Assembly (NCBI GenBank): GCA_008933995.1
Contig: WARS01000015.1
Coordinates: forward strand, 3,770,173-3,834,172
Reading direction: 5' to 3'
Length of the DNA: 64,000 nt
DNA from: Datnioides undecimradiatus
Lineage: Eukaryota; Chordata; Actinopteri; Lobotiformes; Datnioididae
The notes below the pieces were generated by a model. The model was not told where the DNA came from. It worked only from the letters and a program-made list of their open reading frames with translations, and did not search any database. Positions within the stretch are counted from its first letter, which is position 1, and the number at the start of each line of letters is the position of its first letter. The position numbers were made by a program, and so were the translations under genes. This document shows positions 13,000 through 39,369 of the stretch, piece after piece.

Positions 13000-15096
13000 G
13001 TCCATCAGGGGGCATTCATTAGCAGTGATGATGCTATTGTTGGCCCAGAGAGCAATGGATCACACTCGAGACATCCAAGTCATCCTCCTTCTACAGCACA
13101 GGCGTCGTAGGTAACAGACACTGTCATAGGAGATGCAGAAGAAAAGATGGGTCCGTCAGGATTTTAAATTTGTTGTTTCAAGACAAGGACAGAGTGTATG
13201 AGGTGTGAGTGTGGGGGGGGACAGTTGTCCTTGTGCCAAAGCCGGCTTAATGCTTCATACAATAGCTCGAGTGTGGGTGAGGGGATCTTGGCGCTTGAAG
13301 GTTCTTTACTCTTGAGGGACAAGAGGTGCCGTTAGGGGCGAGAGCTAGATTTCCTATCCAGAGCCCCCCCCCCCCTTTTTGTAATTGAATGCAGCCATCT
13401 ACATGAGCTGAACTCCAGAAAAAAGTCCCCGGCATGTGCGTGTACTCTCACACACACAAACACACCTCTCTTTGTCTCCGACGTCTTCCCTGTGTGGACT
13501 GAAGCTCGGTACAGACGAGTGCAGGGCAGATCAAAGTGTGTGTTCTCTTCGTCTGTCTGCGAGGTTTATGCCATTAATTAAACGTGGAAGAGTTTTCTGC
13601 AATCTAGAGAGCATGCCATAACATTTCAGTCTCAGGTCTTACATGGTTTAAATCCATCTACACTAGTAATCCTCTGAGAAATACCCAGAACCCAAAACAT
13701 TGAAATCATGAGCACAGAGGTTGAGGAGGGGGAATTATTGGAGCAGTCTCAATTTACCCTAAACCATGTGTTCTGTGTACTTTTCATTCTCCTCCTTTGC
13801 CCTCTCTCCCCCCTCTTTGGGTAATCACTAAACCCGTTATGCTTTTCTGTCTTAAGTTCCCAAACGTTTATTTTTCTCCGTGACAATAAGCTCTCCACTT
13901 TCCTTCCCGGGGTCTGCAGTGGATAGAGACGGATCATGACATGTGATGTTACAATAAGGGAGGCTGTTTGGGAAGAATATGGCTCTCCGGCACTGGCCTG
14001 GAGCTGCAGGTGCTATTTCATGGTTTTCTTTTAGTATAGCACTTGGCGTTGACTGTGGTTGCTGGCCACTGAACGGCAAAGACGTGCTTCCTGGTGGCTA
14101 ATGAGGTGCTGAACCCAGCCTCTTGTTTGTATCAGGAGCACCTGGGCCGACCAGAGCCAGACCAGGCCAGACCAGGCCAGACAAAGGAGTCAGTCTAGCA
14201 TTTCCACAAAGGTCTGCCCATTCAAAACATCCAGAACCGAGGGACACAAACTCCCACACTTCATAAAATGAAGGCAAGACAGAATGTGAGCCGAGACTAC
14301 CCATTCTCTCCGCACAAGGAAACTATTGTTTGTCTTTACACGCCCTCTCTCCCAGGCTTTGTGAATTTATACTCCATAAAGAAACAAGGCAAAAGGAAAG
14401 CAACTTGGCAAAGACGCAGCATGCACACTGTTTATCTCTTGGAAATGTAACCGAGACAAAAGCTGCAACTGTGATTTGAGATTTCCCTTTCTGTCCTCTC
14501 TTCATTTGGTCAACGTTTTGTCAGCTGTTTTGGGGTGAAGGGGTGAAGTTCACCTGCAGGATGTGTAACTGTCATATCACTGGGCTGATGACACAAAATG
14601 ACATAGTGACACCTGCAGCCTATTATTGAGTATTTGGAAGTTGGACCAGTCAAGACTGAGTCACAAACATTTGTTTTTGTCTCTTTTTCCACTGATTCTT
14701 CAGCTGATTCTGCCGCCGTCTTTGCAGACCTCTGACTGCTGTCCGCAGTCCTTACAGCTCTGTCCGGAGCCTGTTGCCCAAAAAAACATTTGACAAAGTA
14801 ATTCTGAAAAATTCTGAATTTATTTTACATCCAAAGTTTCACATGGCACCCACAGTTAAAAAAGAGCATTATTTAAAGTTATGGGACACAATCTTCAGTG
14901 CCATTCAAAGCTCTCAGATACCCCTGTCTATGAAATGTGTGTGTCCTAAATTTGTGTTATTTCAGATGTTCAGGTGTCCTTTTGTCCAACCATATAAAAG
15001 AGACAAAAGCAGAAAATCCTCACATCTTATGAACAGAAATAGGAGGTCAAGACATCACCATAACTTCCTTTTCGGTGTCTGTTTCTGCTGTTACAG
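13000..15096. other. Non-coding DNA upstream of the first identified emid1 exon
   Basis: No supported exon. It contains C and G homopolymer runs near 13,215 and 13,370 and a short tandem repeat near 14,155. A 137-codon frame beginning at 14,774 overlaps the emid1 exon at 15,097 in a different reading frame and is judged non-coding. Confidence 0.55.
14155..14182. repeat. Short tandem repeat, ACCAGGCCAG unit
   Basis: Two perfect decamers plus partial flanking copies. Confidence 0.8.
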
Positions 15097-26795
<11,699 letters not shown>

Positions 26796-27970
26796 CCTCC
26801 CCCCAACCTCCCTGCTCACCCTGAGGATCACAGGCTGGGTTGACTCCCCCTCCTATAGGTCTCATCGGCACTCAACAGATTTAGACCTTATCTGATACCC
26901 TCTCTGGGCTTTACCATCAGATCTAGGATGGGGGACACCTCAGGGAAACTCTACTGATACTCCACTATGCCCTCCTCCATCGGGAACCTGAGAACTAATT
27001 TGACCCACCCCAAACCCCTCACTCATCTCCAAACACTTATCTTTCCATAACACACCCAGCAGCTCCTTCTGCATCTCTTTTCTTTGGCTACAGAACTGAG
27101 GCCTCAGAACGAAGATGTTGACATTTGAAAAAAGGAAAATCTGAATCTTCTGTGCTGCTCCGCGAGCTACAGAAAGCTCTGGACAATAAGGGTCATTTAG
27201 CGTAATCAATTAAAGGAGGAATCAGATGTGAGGTAATAGACTGGATTTAAGTTTGTATTGCTTTCACAATGTAACTGCAATCTGAAGAGATTTCACTATT
27301 TAAGTATATTGCGCATGTACAGTTTACGGGACACAAATACACACACAAACCTCTTCTTCTAATATTCATTTTGTTATACTTCTATCATATTGTTTAACTC
27401 AATGTTATGTAGTGCACTAAAAGATGAAGTCATCTCCACTCTAACTGAGATATGTGTTGCTAAGAGTGATTTGTAGTTTTCTGCTGTGTTTTCCCCCCTT
27501 AAAGTACAGACTGATTTAATACACAATAGTATATTTACATTTAATCTGTGCAATAAAAGCACTAATATTTGTATTTGGAATTGGTTGTATATCAACAAAG
27601 CTGTCATAAACAATACAAATATATATATAGTAACCAAACATGTTGAAATAAAAATGACTCTGTAAACTGGCTTCAAGATTTCTGATACACACACACAGAG
27701 GAAATAACAAAACTGTTAATGGAACTTGAACATATTTTTACCACTGTTGTGTTGGTAAACTGCTTAAACTGTCCTGATGAAAAGATGTTGTTTTTTTCAT
27801 CTATCAAACTTATTGTGATACTATTTAAAATGATCAATTGTAGTTTATTTTGTATGCTGTTGTGTAACCATTTCATATTTTAAACGTTTTTTTCTTGCAG
27901 TTGTGTTACTGTGTTGAGATAATCCCGTCTAGATGATTGGTGTAATAAAATGATGTTCATTGTTTTCTTT
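26796..27970 (+). other. emid1: emid1 3' UTR with several poly(A) signals
   Basis: AT-rich sequence after the TAG stop, without a coding frame. Plus-strand AATAAA hexamers lie at 27,552-27,557, 27,647-27,652 and 27,944-27,949. The last is followed by a T/G-rich stretch and is the best candidate for the main cleavage site. Cleavage positions are inferred. Confidence 0.6.
27844..27849 (-). promoter_or_regulatory. rhbdd3: Candidate rhbdd3 poly(A) signal
   Basis: TTTATT on the plus strand reads AATAAA on the minus strand, about 460 bp past the rhbdd3 stop. It is the first canonical hexamer I found there. Use of it would place the rhbdd3 3' end inside the emid1 3' UTR. Weaker variants nearer the stop (for example CATAAA near 28,060) are alternatives. 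Confidence 0.35.
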
Positions 27971-28310
27971 TTTAACATGTCACCTCTCTTCATTTGTGTC
28001 AGTGTTCATTAAACATGATTACAGCATAAAATGACATCCACTCTCTCCGATGTACATTTTATGATACAAAATTGTCTCCAAAGCAGTCATGTTTTCATTT
28101 ACTCTTGATTAGACTTGCAGTCCTGGAAAAATAGCAACTCAAGTCTGTCCTCCCACTTTTCCACAGGAATTCTGATCATTAAATAGCTCTACAAGTAGCC
28201 CACAGGGAGAATACAGCATAATATTGAAGCTCAGCAAAACCCAAGCAAAACATATGTCCAGTTTAGTGCACAAGAGCAAACACTGGTTCAGTCCAGAGGA
28301 GTGAGGCTGT

Positions 28311-29938
<1,628 letters not shown>

Positions 29939-30444
29939 TATTTCGGATTAGCTGTAATTTCTCCACTCGTGTCTTTTTGTATCATAACTCTGGTAGACAA
30001 GCATCCATATGTACTTATAACAAGCACAACGCCATGCAGAAATGGAACAACCATATAAATACATAAAAATACGTATAAATGCATTTACGTATATATATAA
30101 CGCAGTTTACTTCTTACACTATTAGGAATAGGGGGGTTAACGTCATAGTTTAAATTTACAACTGTGGTTACTGGCTGCAAAATCTGCAATTATCGTGTCA
30201 ATTCCTGCCTGACACCGACAAGGAACGCGTTGTATTCGCCAGACGAGTCTACAATGTTTAACTGATATTAGAAATTATCATTATGTCCCTCATGCATGAC
30301 GAATGAATGATTTAAAATAAGAAACGTCCCGGTGTAGGTCTCAATCTACTTAGAAGGGTAAGTGGATTCCCACTTCCGCGCTGCGTCATGTCGTCTTCTT
30401 CTTTGTGTGCGCTGGCCCTTGGAAAAAGAAGTAAAGCAGCGTTA

Positions 30445-30458
30445 CCGCCACCTACTGG
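30445..30458 (-). promoter_or_regulatory. CTCF-consensus match upstream of ewsr1
   Basis: CCGCCACCTACTGG on the plus strand reads CCAGTAGGTGGCGG on the minus strand, fitting CCASYAGRKGGCRS at every position. The neighbouring sequence (minus strand ...GGTAACGC... and AAAGAAGAAGA) resembles a dispersed vertebrate repeat, so it may be repeat-derived. Confidence 0.4.
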
Positions 30459-31018
30459 ATTTACCAACACATTACAGTAACAAAACAACCGGATTCATCT
30501 TGTCATACTTTCGGGTCCTGTCTTGAGAAAAACGATAAGTTAACGGACAGAAATAAAATTGGCAACAATTTAGTGAATAGATTAAAGTCATCAATCAAAA
30601 AATGTCACACACTGTCAGGATCCAACATCTCTCACATGTGATAATTTACTGGTTTTCTCTGTTTTACATGATAGTAAATTTATTATATTAATTTATTAAT
30701 TTATTTTGATTTAGGATTGTTGGTCAGACAAAAAAGTGGGAAAAGTGATTTAGCAAAGTAAAATCTACAATATTTCCTTCTGACGTGTAGTGGAGCATAG
30801 CAGTAATATGCATAAGTTAACCTAGTATAAAATTTAAATTCTCAAATAAATGTAGGCCTACTTAGGCGTCTTAAATGACTGGTAATATAGTCCAGAATGA
30901 TGTTTTTCCGCTTTTAGAAATGTATCAAACAACGTTTTAATATCGTATTAGGTCATTTAATGTTAACACATGAAGTGATTAAATAGTGACTGTCACTTTT
31001 CAAACTAGGACGCGTATA

Positions 31019-31028
31019 TCTCGCGAGA
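31019..31028. promoter_or_regulatory. ewsr1: TCTCGCGAGA core-promoter palindrome of ewsr1
   Basis: Exact 10-bp palindrome 85 bp before the ewsr1 ATG. This motif is a known core-promoter element of TATA-less vertebrate housekeeping and RNA-processing genes and can support bidirectional transcription. No TATA box is evident, so the ewsr1 start site probably lies just downstream. Confidence 0.65.
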
Positions 31029-31112
31029 TTTCTAGGTTTATGAGACGAGAGGAGTTGATTTCTCCCGCAACACACTCTAGTCTGTCCAGTCGTCTTTCAC
31101 AGGCACACTAAA

Positions 31113-34100
31113 ATGGCGTCGGCTCCGGGTGAGTGGAGAATAATTATCTTTTATACTGGTTTTTGATTACTTGCGTTATTAGATTTAAACAATTAAGACG
31201 TGAATTGATTCTAAAAGAGAGTACATCGGCAAAATTCGTCTACTTGACTTCTCATCCAGTATCGTTTAGCATTAGCTATCGCGAGGCATGAGGCCTAGTC
31301 ATGTTAGCTAGTTCTAGGAGGCGTTGTGGTATTTTCAGCCGGATGATTTTTTAAGATTTCTGCATACCGAGCTTGATAAAGGATGCCATATTACAGTTTT
31401 TACAAAAACTGTGTCTTAATGTGTCAAATATTTCTTTACAATTCGGTTAGAATTTCTGCATCGTATTATTTAATGAACGGATTGTGCAAGTAAGCGTTGT
31501 CTAGGAGTGTTTGAATGGCTACCTAACGACGGGTCTGTAACGTGTAACTAGCATTAGCAGCGCGGCTCGCGCGCAAAGAATGTTTTGTCTGAATGCGGCG
31601 CCGTTGATTGGCGTTAACAAACTGTATTTTTGTCGGCTTTACAGATTACAGTTCCTACAACCAGACCAGCAGCCAGCCAGGGTAAGCATCTCCAAATAAC
31701 TCAATAAAGCGTTTAAATGCCCTGTGTTTTATTTTTTTAAGGGTGCATCTGAAGTAACGTTGTGGAATGGGTTTATAGCTTCACTTCAGTGTTACTGAAA
31801 ATGAATTATGTTGTGATCGAAGTAGTTGCTGAAAAAACACCATGCATGCATATTGTTTGAATATGTGTGAAATAGAGAATTGGAAAAAGCACAGTATCCA
31901 CAATATGCCCAGGTTTAAGGGAGGCCATATATCTTCTCATGCAGAAAATTGATTTGTTTTTACAGGTATGCATCTTATGCTGCCCAGCCCTCACAAAATT
32001 ATGGACAGTCCACACAGGTGAGAGTTAACATAGCAGGGTAATCATTGGACTGATTGGATTGGATTTTTTTATTTATTTATTTATTTTTGGTTCTAATTTT
32101 TACATCACAGATTTAAGTAGATATTTGTTTGGTAAAGCTGTTGTCAATGTCACAAAGTGCTTCACAAAAGAAAAAAGTTTAAAATTAAACTTGACCCAAA
32201 AAAACTGAATGTGTATACACCGTCACTATTTAATGAGGATAAACTGAACACCATGTGACTGAGTGTGTAATCCAAACATAACTGTTAGCCTACTGCAGTA
32301 AATCTTGTGATGCTGATCTGAATGACACAGTGAGGTAGTATGGGTATTATTATTTATACTCATGTTTAAGGTCCAAGTCTAAAATAATTCTCCAAGACTC
32401 TAAGAATAATCAGTGTTTCTTATACCCAACTGATAAATCATGCTTTTTTTTCTCTTTTCAGCAGAGCTATGGGCAACAGAATTATGGATCGTATGCTCAG
32501 CCTGCAGCTGCTGATGGTGGATATACCCAGACAACACCTGCTGCTGGAAGCTACCCCCAGCAGCAACAACAGTATGGATCCTCATATGGTCAGCCGGCAT
32601 CAGGTCAGTTATCAAAATAAGAGCACTGACCTATTTCTATATGGTTATATTTTGGAAGTACTTGCAACAATCTAGGTTGGATAGGACAAATTTGAGCCAA
32701 GAGCAAGTTGTGTTAAAAATGGTATTTGAATGCTGTAAGACTAAATATGAATGAAATATACAGAAATGGCACAATCTGCACACTTTGGATATCCAGAAAC
32801 ATTGAAAGTGTTTTTTGTTTGTTTTTTAGTCTATTATCTCAGTCTGACTGCACAATATTTTGCAAGTACAGTTGGGTGCTTGCAACATATCAGTTAGTTG
32901 TGCAGTTTGTAGATCATAATGCTGAGCATGTCCATTTAATCTGTTTTACAGCTGGATATCCTGCTGCCCAGTCTACCACTCATAGCTACTCCCAGTCAGC
33001 CCAGGGCTATGGAGCCAGTGGTTATGACAGTACTCCTGCCGCTGCTGCTCCAGCTGCTTCCCAGTCTTATGGCTCTCAGCCAGGGTATTCTGCCCAGTCT
33101 GCCTACCCTGGATATGGCCAGCAGGCAGCTCCCACTGCACCACAGAGGTATGTGCACCACAGCAAGGAACTAAATAGCAAATGAATGCCACAAAAATGAA
33201 ATTGTTTTTTTATTTAATGCATTATCGTGTTTTGTTTTGGTCAGTTACAATGCCAACAGCCAGCCAGGCAGTTACAACCAAAACAGCTACTCCCAGCCAG
33301 CTGCATATGGCCAGCAACAGCCTGGCTACCAGGCCCAGCAGGCAAGCTATGGGCAGCAGCAGGGGTACCAGCAGCAAAGCCAGCAGCAGCAACAGGCTCC
33401 TCCTGCTTACCCTCCCCAGGCTGCTGGTTCGTACGGGCAGCCTCCAGCAAACCAGTACAGCCAGCAAGGTGGACCACCCAGTTACAACCAGTCTAACCAT
33501 TACAGTAAGCATTGCTTTCCATCCAAGACTAATCACTGTTTACTAATCTCTATTGGTAAGTTCAGTTTAAAATCAATGTTAAGTACTTGTTTTGATGCAT
33601 TTGTGATTTTTTTTTTTTCTTTTTTTTTTTTTTTTTCTTCCCCTCTCCAGGTAATTACAGACAGGATGGCCAAGGTGGCGGTTCTGGTTACTCAGGCTCT
33701 GATTCTTCAAGGTACCCAGGGGCAGGGGAGAGCAGGGGGCCTGGCAGGGATGGCTTTGATCGAGGTGGAATGATGCATCGTGGGCGTGGCGGCATGGGCC
33801 GAGGCATGGGGTAAGTGTCTGTCTTTAGCACTTAATGTCACATGTCTATTGACTCTACAGGGGCTGTGGCCACGTGGGGCAGGGCTGAACAAATCCCAAA
33901 TTTAATATCAAAAGTAACATCAGCCATTTTATGCAAATTTATTATATGGAGAGTTCATGATTTCTCAGCAATCTAAGCTGATAAAGTATGTGCTTCTCCA
34001 ATAATGTCAGAGGCCCACGTTATTATACACGTGAACACACAGGCGATAATTATACCCATTCTCATCTAATTGCCCTCAGCCCTGCCTCTCTTTCGGCCAA

Positions 34101-37100
34101 AGGTAAGAAAAAGGTATGTCCTTTTTTATAAAAAATAAGAAAATCACATGTTAATTGTGATCAGAGGCCTGTGCATAAACATTTTAGCGTGGAAAGCTGA
34201 CATCTTAGAACATAATTTTGATTATGAGCCAAAATCAAAAGGTTAAAAAGAGAGGTTTCAGGATTGATTAGAGAATAAAAGTGTATTGCAAGAACATCAT
34301 ATCTACATATTAGGAAAACAACAATGGGTTTCATTATGGAAGGTTCAAATGCTGTTTCAGTATCTTAGCAGCATAATTTTTAAATCTGTTTATGGTGTAT
34401 CACTCCCTGTAGGGTGACACACTTAGTTACTCCAAGAAGAATGCCATTAGAAGTTGCATAAATCCTGCAGATCTGTTTCCAGTTATTGTTATGCTGTATC
34501 CTCGACTTAAATTTAGTGTGTCGTGCAAGACCCCAAAACATTGTTATTTTAAAGAACTTATAAATAGACTCTGACCTTGTGCAGTCAAACGTTTATTTTT
34601 TACTCAAGTCCTATATTTGGGTCAATATATTTTCTATAGACAAGGTTTTTCCTTTTGATTACAAATACATTATTTTTCTGAGTTTGTGGTTGGTTTTAGG
34701 TATTTCTCCTCATTTGAGTGGTCCACAGAAGTTATACCAAAAAGTAAAAATTGTCACTTTGGACATAGTCAAATATGCTAATGTTACTCCATGACCTCAG
34801 TTTGCATCAACTACGGAGAGGCTAAGAAAGTGAGTAACCTTTTTGTCGTGTTGCTCAGAGCTCCAACATTAATGCCATCAATTGTACCAAAAGTTGTTGA
34901 ATCTATTAAGTGTATTTCTGTGGTCAGTGTTTCAATATCCATTCAAGATAAGATTCATCAGTTCAAACTGCAAACATGCTTTACAGTGAAAACACATTGA
35001 GAGCAAATTTGATACAAGTCGCTCTTTATTTCTGGAAACACATCCAATGTTTGGGTTTTTTTTAGCCATGTACTGGCAGAATTTTATGGTGTCACACCTT
35101 GACAAAGTTGACAAAAATAGAAAGAAATATGACTAAAGTGATGTTACAAGACACAGGAAAACGTGGGGCTAATTAAGACTTTGCAAACCGACATGCTATG
35201 TTTGCTCACTGTTACAATATTTTAGACTCTAAAGGTTTTGTTGGTGCAGATACGTTAAGACAATGCAAAAGACGCAGTCCATGGCATTTGGTGTGCTGTG
35301 ATTCAGTCTAAAATCTTGGCTACAAAAACTGGCTTTCATGTGTATTTATAATTTTTGATATTGTATATTACATGGAGATATGTACACCCCATGATAGTGA
35401 GGTTGGAACTCGATTTCACCGGTCCATGACACATTTATTCTGGTCATCACTGAAATGCCATCAAATTTGCTCTTGATGTAGATTGGGTGATTGCAGAGTA
35501 TCCTCCTTATCAGTTTGTAACATCTACTATTCTCTATAACCAGAAGTGGTTTGACCCAACCCCAATTCAAATAGCGTGATATTTGGGGATTTTTTTGTTG
35601 TTATCAAGAGAAAGTCAGGGTTAAAAGATGAACAGAGGTTGTATTTTACATTGGTCTGGTTTAGATTGGTTGCTTCTAAACTCAAAAGCTGCATTTCTGA
35701 ATCAGTATACCTGGTTTCCCAAACACATTACAGACACCCCTCAGTACAAAATCTTGAAGACGTGACAGGTTTCCTTTTCTTAGGATTGGTTGTGGGAAAA
35801 GCGGTTATCTTGAATGATAAAGTCTGAAATGGCACAAGAATCATCCGTTATTTGAGGTGTTCTTCTACAAAGGATGTATAGATTTTTATTAGACAGTTTT
35901 CAGGTTCACGAGCATGAACCTTTTTGATGCAGAGTTTTGCTTGATTTTTATTTTGGTGACTTTCGGTATAATGAATACTCTTGCGCACAACCACACTTTT
36001 AACAATACGGGGCACTCAAGTCACTCTGCTGTACAAGTAGTGTACACAAGAATGGCCAAAAACAAAAAAGCTTTAAATAGGAAATTAATCCAAGGAACAT
36101 TTAACCCAAGTGTAGCAGTGAACTTTTTTATAGTAAATTTTAATTTTAGGGAAATTTTAGCTCTGCACAGGTATATTTGTCTGTTCTTTGGGGGGGTTGG
36201 GGCTTGCACATTATGTCATTTTGAAATGTTTAAAATTGTTTTGTGGTTTGGAATACAAATGTTTGATCACATTCTTTTGACCACTTTTTAACATGCTTTG
36301 TCACATTTATACCGTACAGGTAACAGTGAGAGCCATTTTAATCCATCTATTCTCTAAAAAGTATCTGTACTCAGTGCAGAGCCGCCAGCTTAAGCAGCAG
36401 GAGGGAGCTTAAACAAAGATTCGGGGTCTGCCTTTTTTCAAGAACTGAGGATGGTGTTTTGTTTTGTTTTTTTTAAAAGCATGATGGGTATATGAACTTA
36501 CAACATCTATGTGTTTAAGTTAACGCTAACATGGTAAAGCCTGTAAACATTTATTTTTGGTGTTAATTTATCTTGAACAATGTATCACTGTATTTTTTAT
36601 TGTTTTTATTTGGTGAATGTAATCACCTGATCATGTGAAATTTCAGATGCATTGTATATATATATATATATTTTTTGCATTTTTTCACATTGAATTCAGC
36701 TGTAACTTTTGTTAGACTTAATGTTACTGGGGTCTTGGCTTGTTTTTGGGATAGAACTGTGCCATCAATGCATCTGAAATCTTTGTACCTGTGTACAAAT
36801 TATTGGGATTTGTCACATTTTCAAAGGAAAATATGTTAGTTATTCATATTTTTGCACAAATGTATCCACTACTGAAAACTGTCACTAAGCCAGCTAAGGA
36901 ATGGCACATAGCTAAAACTCTTATCCCCCGATTAGATTGTGTATTATAATTTTGGGGAGTTTATAGTTACTGTTCAGCTAGTTGGAATGTTCTGATTACT
37001 CCCTCAATCAAGCCACTTTGCTCGAGCCATGGAAGTGGCTGTAAAAGGGAAATCGCCTTCATATCTCCATTTATTCCCCCATAGCAGCGCTGGAGACAGA

Positions 37101-39369
37101 GGTGGCTTCAGTAAGCCTGGTGGTAAGTTAACGAGTATTACACTGGTTAGTCCTTTTGAAAGCCTTAAACTTTTGAGCCAATATGCTTCGAGTATTGATG
37201 TGTCTTACATTGTGGTATGACAAGAAAAATTACGTGATCACATCTGAAAGTATTGGATTTTTTTCAATGCCTGAGACCATTTTCTCTGGGGTACTTGGTA
37301 TTATTCAATCTCTGCCTATGGTTTGACAGGTTAATAGCAAATTTCCACACAACTGTGTCTTTTACCGTTTTAACAAATCCATTGAGCTGAATTCCTGGGT
37401 TTTTTGTTTTTTTGAGGATTTCTAACTGGTCTTAGAGGCTTTTACACAACTATTTGCCAAAGGGTCCGAGTTTTTCTATTTTCAAATCAAAATATCACTT
37501 GTGGCAATTGTGGTGTACCATAAGGTGCCAGTTTCACCTTCCCAATATGGCTGACAGCGTTTATCAGGGAGTGTCTGGATTACCTTTTGTAGTACTCCTC
37601 AGGTGTTGTGCTCTTAAACACTGAACTTCAGTTGCACAAACTGACTTTTCTCGATCTGTTTCTTTCCCCCTGACTGATGGACTACAGGACCTATGAGCAA
37701 CGATGAGCGTGATATGGGTGAGTAGAGAACATTAGTTGTATTACTCCGTGTGGCTGTGGTTGTGTATACTACTTTTATGTGTTGTACCTTTACTTGATTT
37801 AACTTTAATTTTTCCTTTTTTGTAGGACGCCCGGAAGAACAGGATGACTCTGAGAACAGCACAATCTACATCACAGGTTTGACCGAGAAGGCTAACCTGG
37901 AGGAGATGGCTGAATTCTTCAAACACGTTGGTCCTATCAGGGTAAGGATAGCTCTTTGCTCTAGATGTTATCAGACAAACCATTATTATAACTAATCAAA
38001 ATCTAATTCTTTGCATCTAGATTAACCGCAGACTTGGCCAGCCTGCAATTAACATATACACAGACAAGGACACAGGAAAACCCAAGGGAGATGCTACCCT
38101 GTCCTACGAAGAACCGATCTGTGCTAAAGCAGCTGTGGAGCACTTTGATGGTGTGTTTCATTGACTGGCACATCAGACATGAACAAAATTACTTAAATAA
38201 ATGACCCGTTTGATAACTTGATTTATTTTTTTTAATTTGAAATTTTTAGGTAAGGAGTTCCAAGGTCGAAGGCTGAAAGTGTCCATGGCACGCCGTAAGC
38301 CCATGATGGGTGGAATGAGGGGTGGCATGCCGATGCGAGACGGCATGATGGGTCGTGGAGGTACATTTCAGCAGTTTATGTTGGTGTTAGACTATTTAAG
38401 GGCATGTTCACACTGTTTTTCAAAAGAGAACATTTGTTTAAAAAGCTGACATTTTGGTAGTAAAATGTCTGGCGGCAGCTGAAACATAAATAATAAAAAG
38501 GAAGGATTATAATGAATTGAACTGTAAAGTGCTACAATTGTCTTATCAGGTATGATGGGTCGTGGAGGAGACCGTGGTGGTTTTGGCCCTCGAGGTGGTC
38601 CACGTGGTATGGGCAGGGGTGGACCCACAGGTGGCAACATGCAGCAGAGAGCTGGAGACTGGGAGTGTCCTAACCCGTATGTATTTATTACTTCGTAGTG
38701 CCATTTATTCCTGAATCCCTCTTAGGTTTAAAAGAAAAAAGGGGGGAAAATAGTTTTCTTTAGTAGTTTATTGGTCTGTGTTCTCAGGGGTTGCGGCAAC
38801 CAGAACTTTGCTTGGAGGATGGAGTGCAACCAGTGCAAAGCCCCCAAACCTGAAGGGTTAGGTGGTGGCCCTCCATTTCCCCCTGGAGGTGACAGAGGAA
38901 GAGGTGGAATGGGAATGCGTGGAGGCAGAGGTATGGACCGCGGTGGTCCAGCCGGAGCTGGAGGCCCAGGTGGCCCAGGAGGTTTCCGTGGAGGCTGGGG
39001 AGGTGACCGTGGTGGATTCAGAGGCCGCGGTGGAATGGATAGGGGAGGCTTCCGTGGTGCAGGGCGTGGAGGACCACCCATGGACAGAATGGGTGGTAGA
39101 GGCGGAAGAGGAATGGGCCCACCAGGTGGCAAGATGGATATGAGGTATGGTTAAGATATTTTATTGCACTTGCCATTGAATATTTCCAGGATTGTTTACT
39201 ATAATTTGTAATTATTTCGAGGCAGGAAAAAGCTAAGTAACTTAAACCAGAACTTATTTTAATATCTGTGAACTGGACACTGAAGACCGAGAGTTTGTAT
39301 TTACCACTTTTCTCTTCTCTTGATCTTTTTAGGGACCATCGCCAGGAGCGCAGAGACAGACCCTACTAA
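31113..39369 (+). CDS. ewsr1: ewsr1, EWS RNA-binding protein (FET family)
   Basis: Complete 15-exon gene, 1,809 bp, 602 aa (human 656): 31113-31128, 31645-31681, 31966-32017, 32462-32603, 32952-33147, 33245-33504, 33651-33810, 37085-37122, 37688-37717, 37826-37941, 38021-38150, 38250-38360, 38550-38676, 38788-39144, 39333-39369. All phases agree. It starts MASAPDYSSYNQ, like the human MASTDYSTYSQ. Residues 1 to about 235 form the low-complexity, Tyr/Gln/Ser-rich activation and phase-separation domain. RGG-rich sequence follows, then an RRM (about 321-410, IYITGL and [10 protein letters not shown]), a second RGG box, a RanBP2-type zinc finger (about 463-494, WECPN...CGNQNFAW...CNQCK), a third RGG box and the PY-NLS ending RRDRPY. 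FET proteins bind RNA, RNA polymerase II and splicing factors in the nucleus. RRM wording and neighbours point to EWSR1 rather than FUS or TAF15. Teleosts may have two copies; I cannot say which this is. Confidence 0.97.
33811..37084 (+). other. ewsr1: Longest ewsr1 intron (3.3 kb)
   Basis: All other ewsr1 introns are under about 600 bp, so this one stands out. It sits between the exon with the first RGG box and the short exon encoding the [11 protein letters not shown] sequence. It is AT-rich with no supported gene. It contains a (TA)n run near 36,657 and a microexon-like segment at 34,080-34,102. Confidence 0.8.
34080..34102 (+). other. ewsr1: Candidate 23-nt microexon in ewsr1
   Basis: Flanked by ...ATTGCCCTCAG and AAAG|GTAAGA, so both splice signals are good. 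Inclusion would shift the frame and reach TGA in the exon at 37,688, which would mark the transcript for decay. Unproven. Confidence 0.25.

Larger units (their letters stand above)
29939..31112. other. Divergent rhbdd3-ewsr1 intergenic and promoter region
   Basis: About 1.2 kb between two divergent start codons. It should hold both promoters and 5' UTRs. An ACTTCCG block at 30,372-30,378 reads CGGAAGT, an ETS-type site, on the minus strand and may belong to the rhbdd3 promoter. No further coding exon was seen. Any non-coding first exon of rhbdd3 could not be placed. Confidence 0.6.

Noticed and set aside
33222..33536. Leu/Val-rich minus-strand frame resembling a membrane protein
   Set aside because: Antisense of the Gln/Ala-rich ewsr1 exon at 33,245-33,504.
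38728..39132. Proline-rich minus-strand frame
   Set aside because: Antisense shadow of the Gly/Arg-rich ewsr1 exon at 38,788-39,144.
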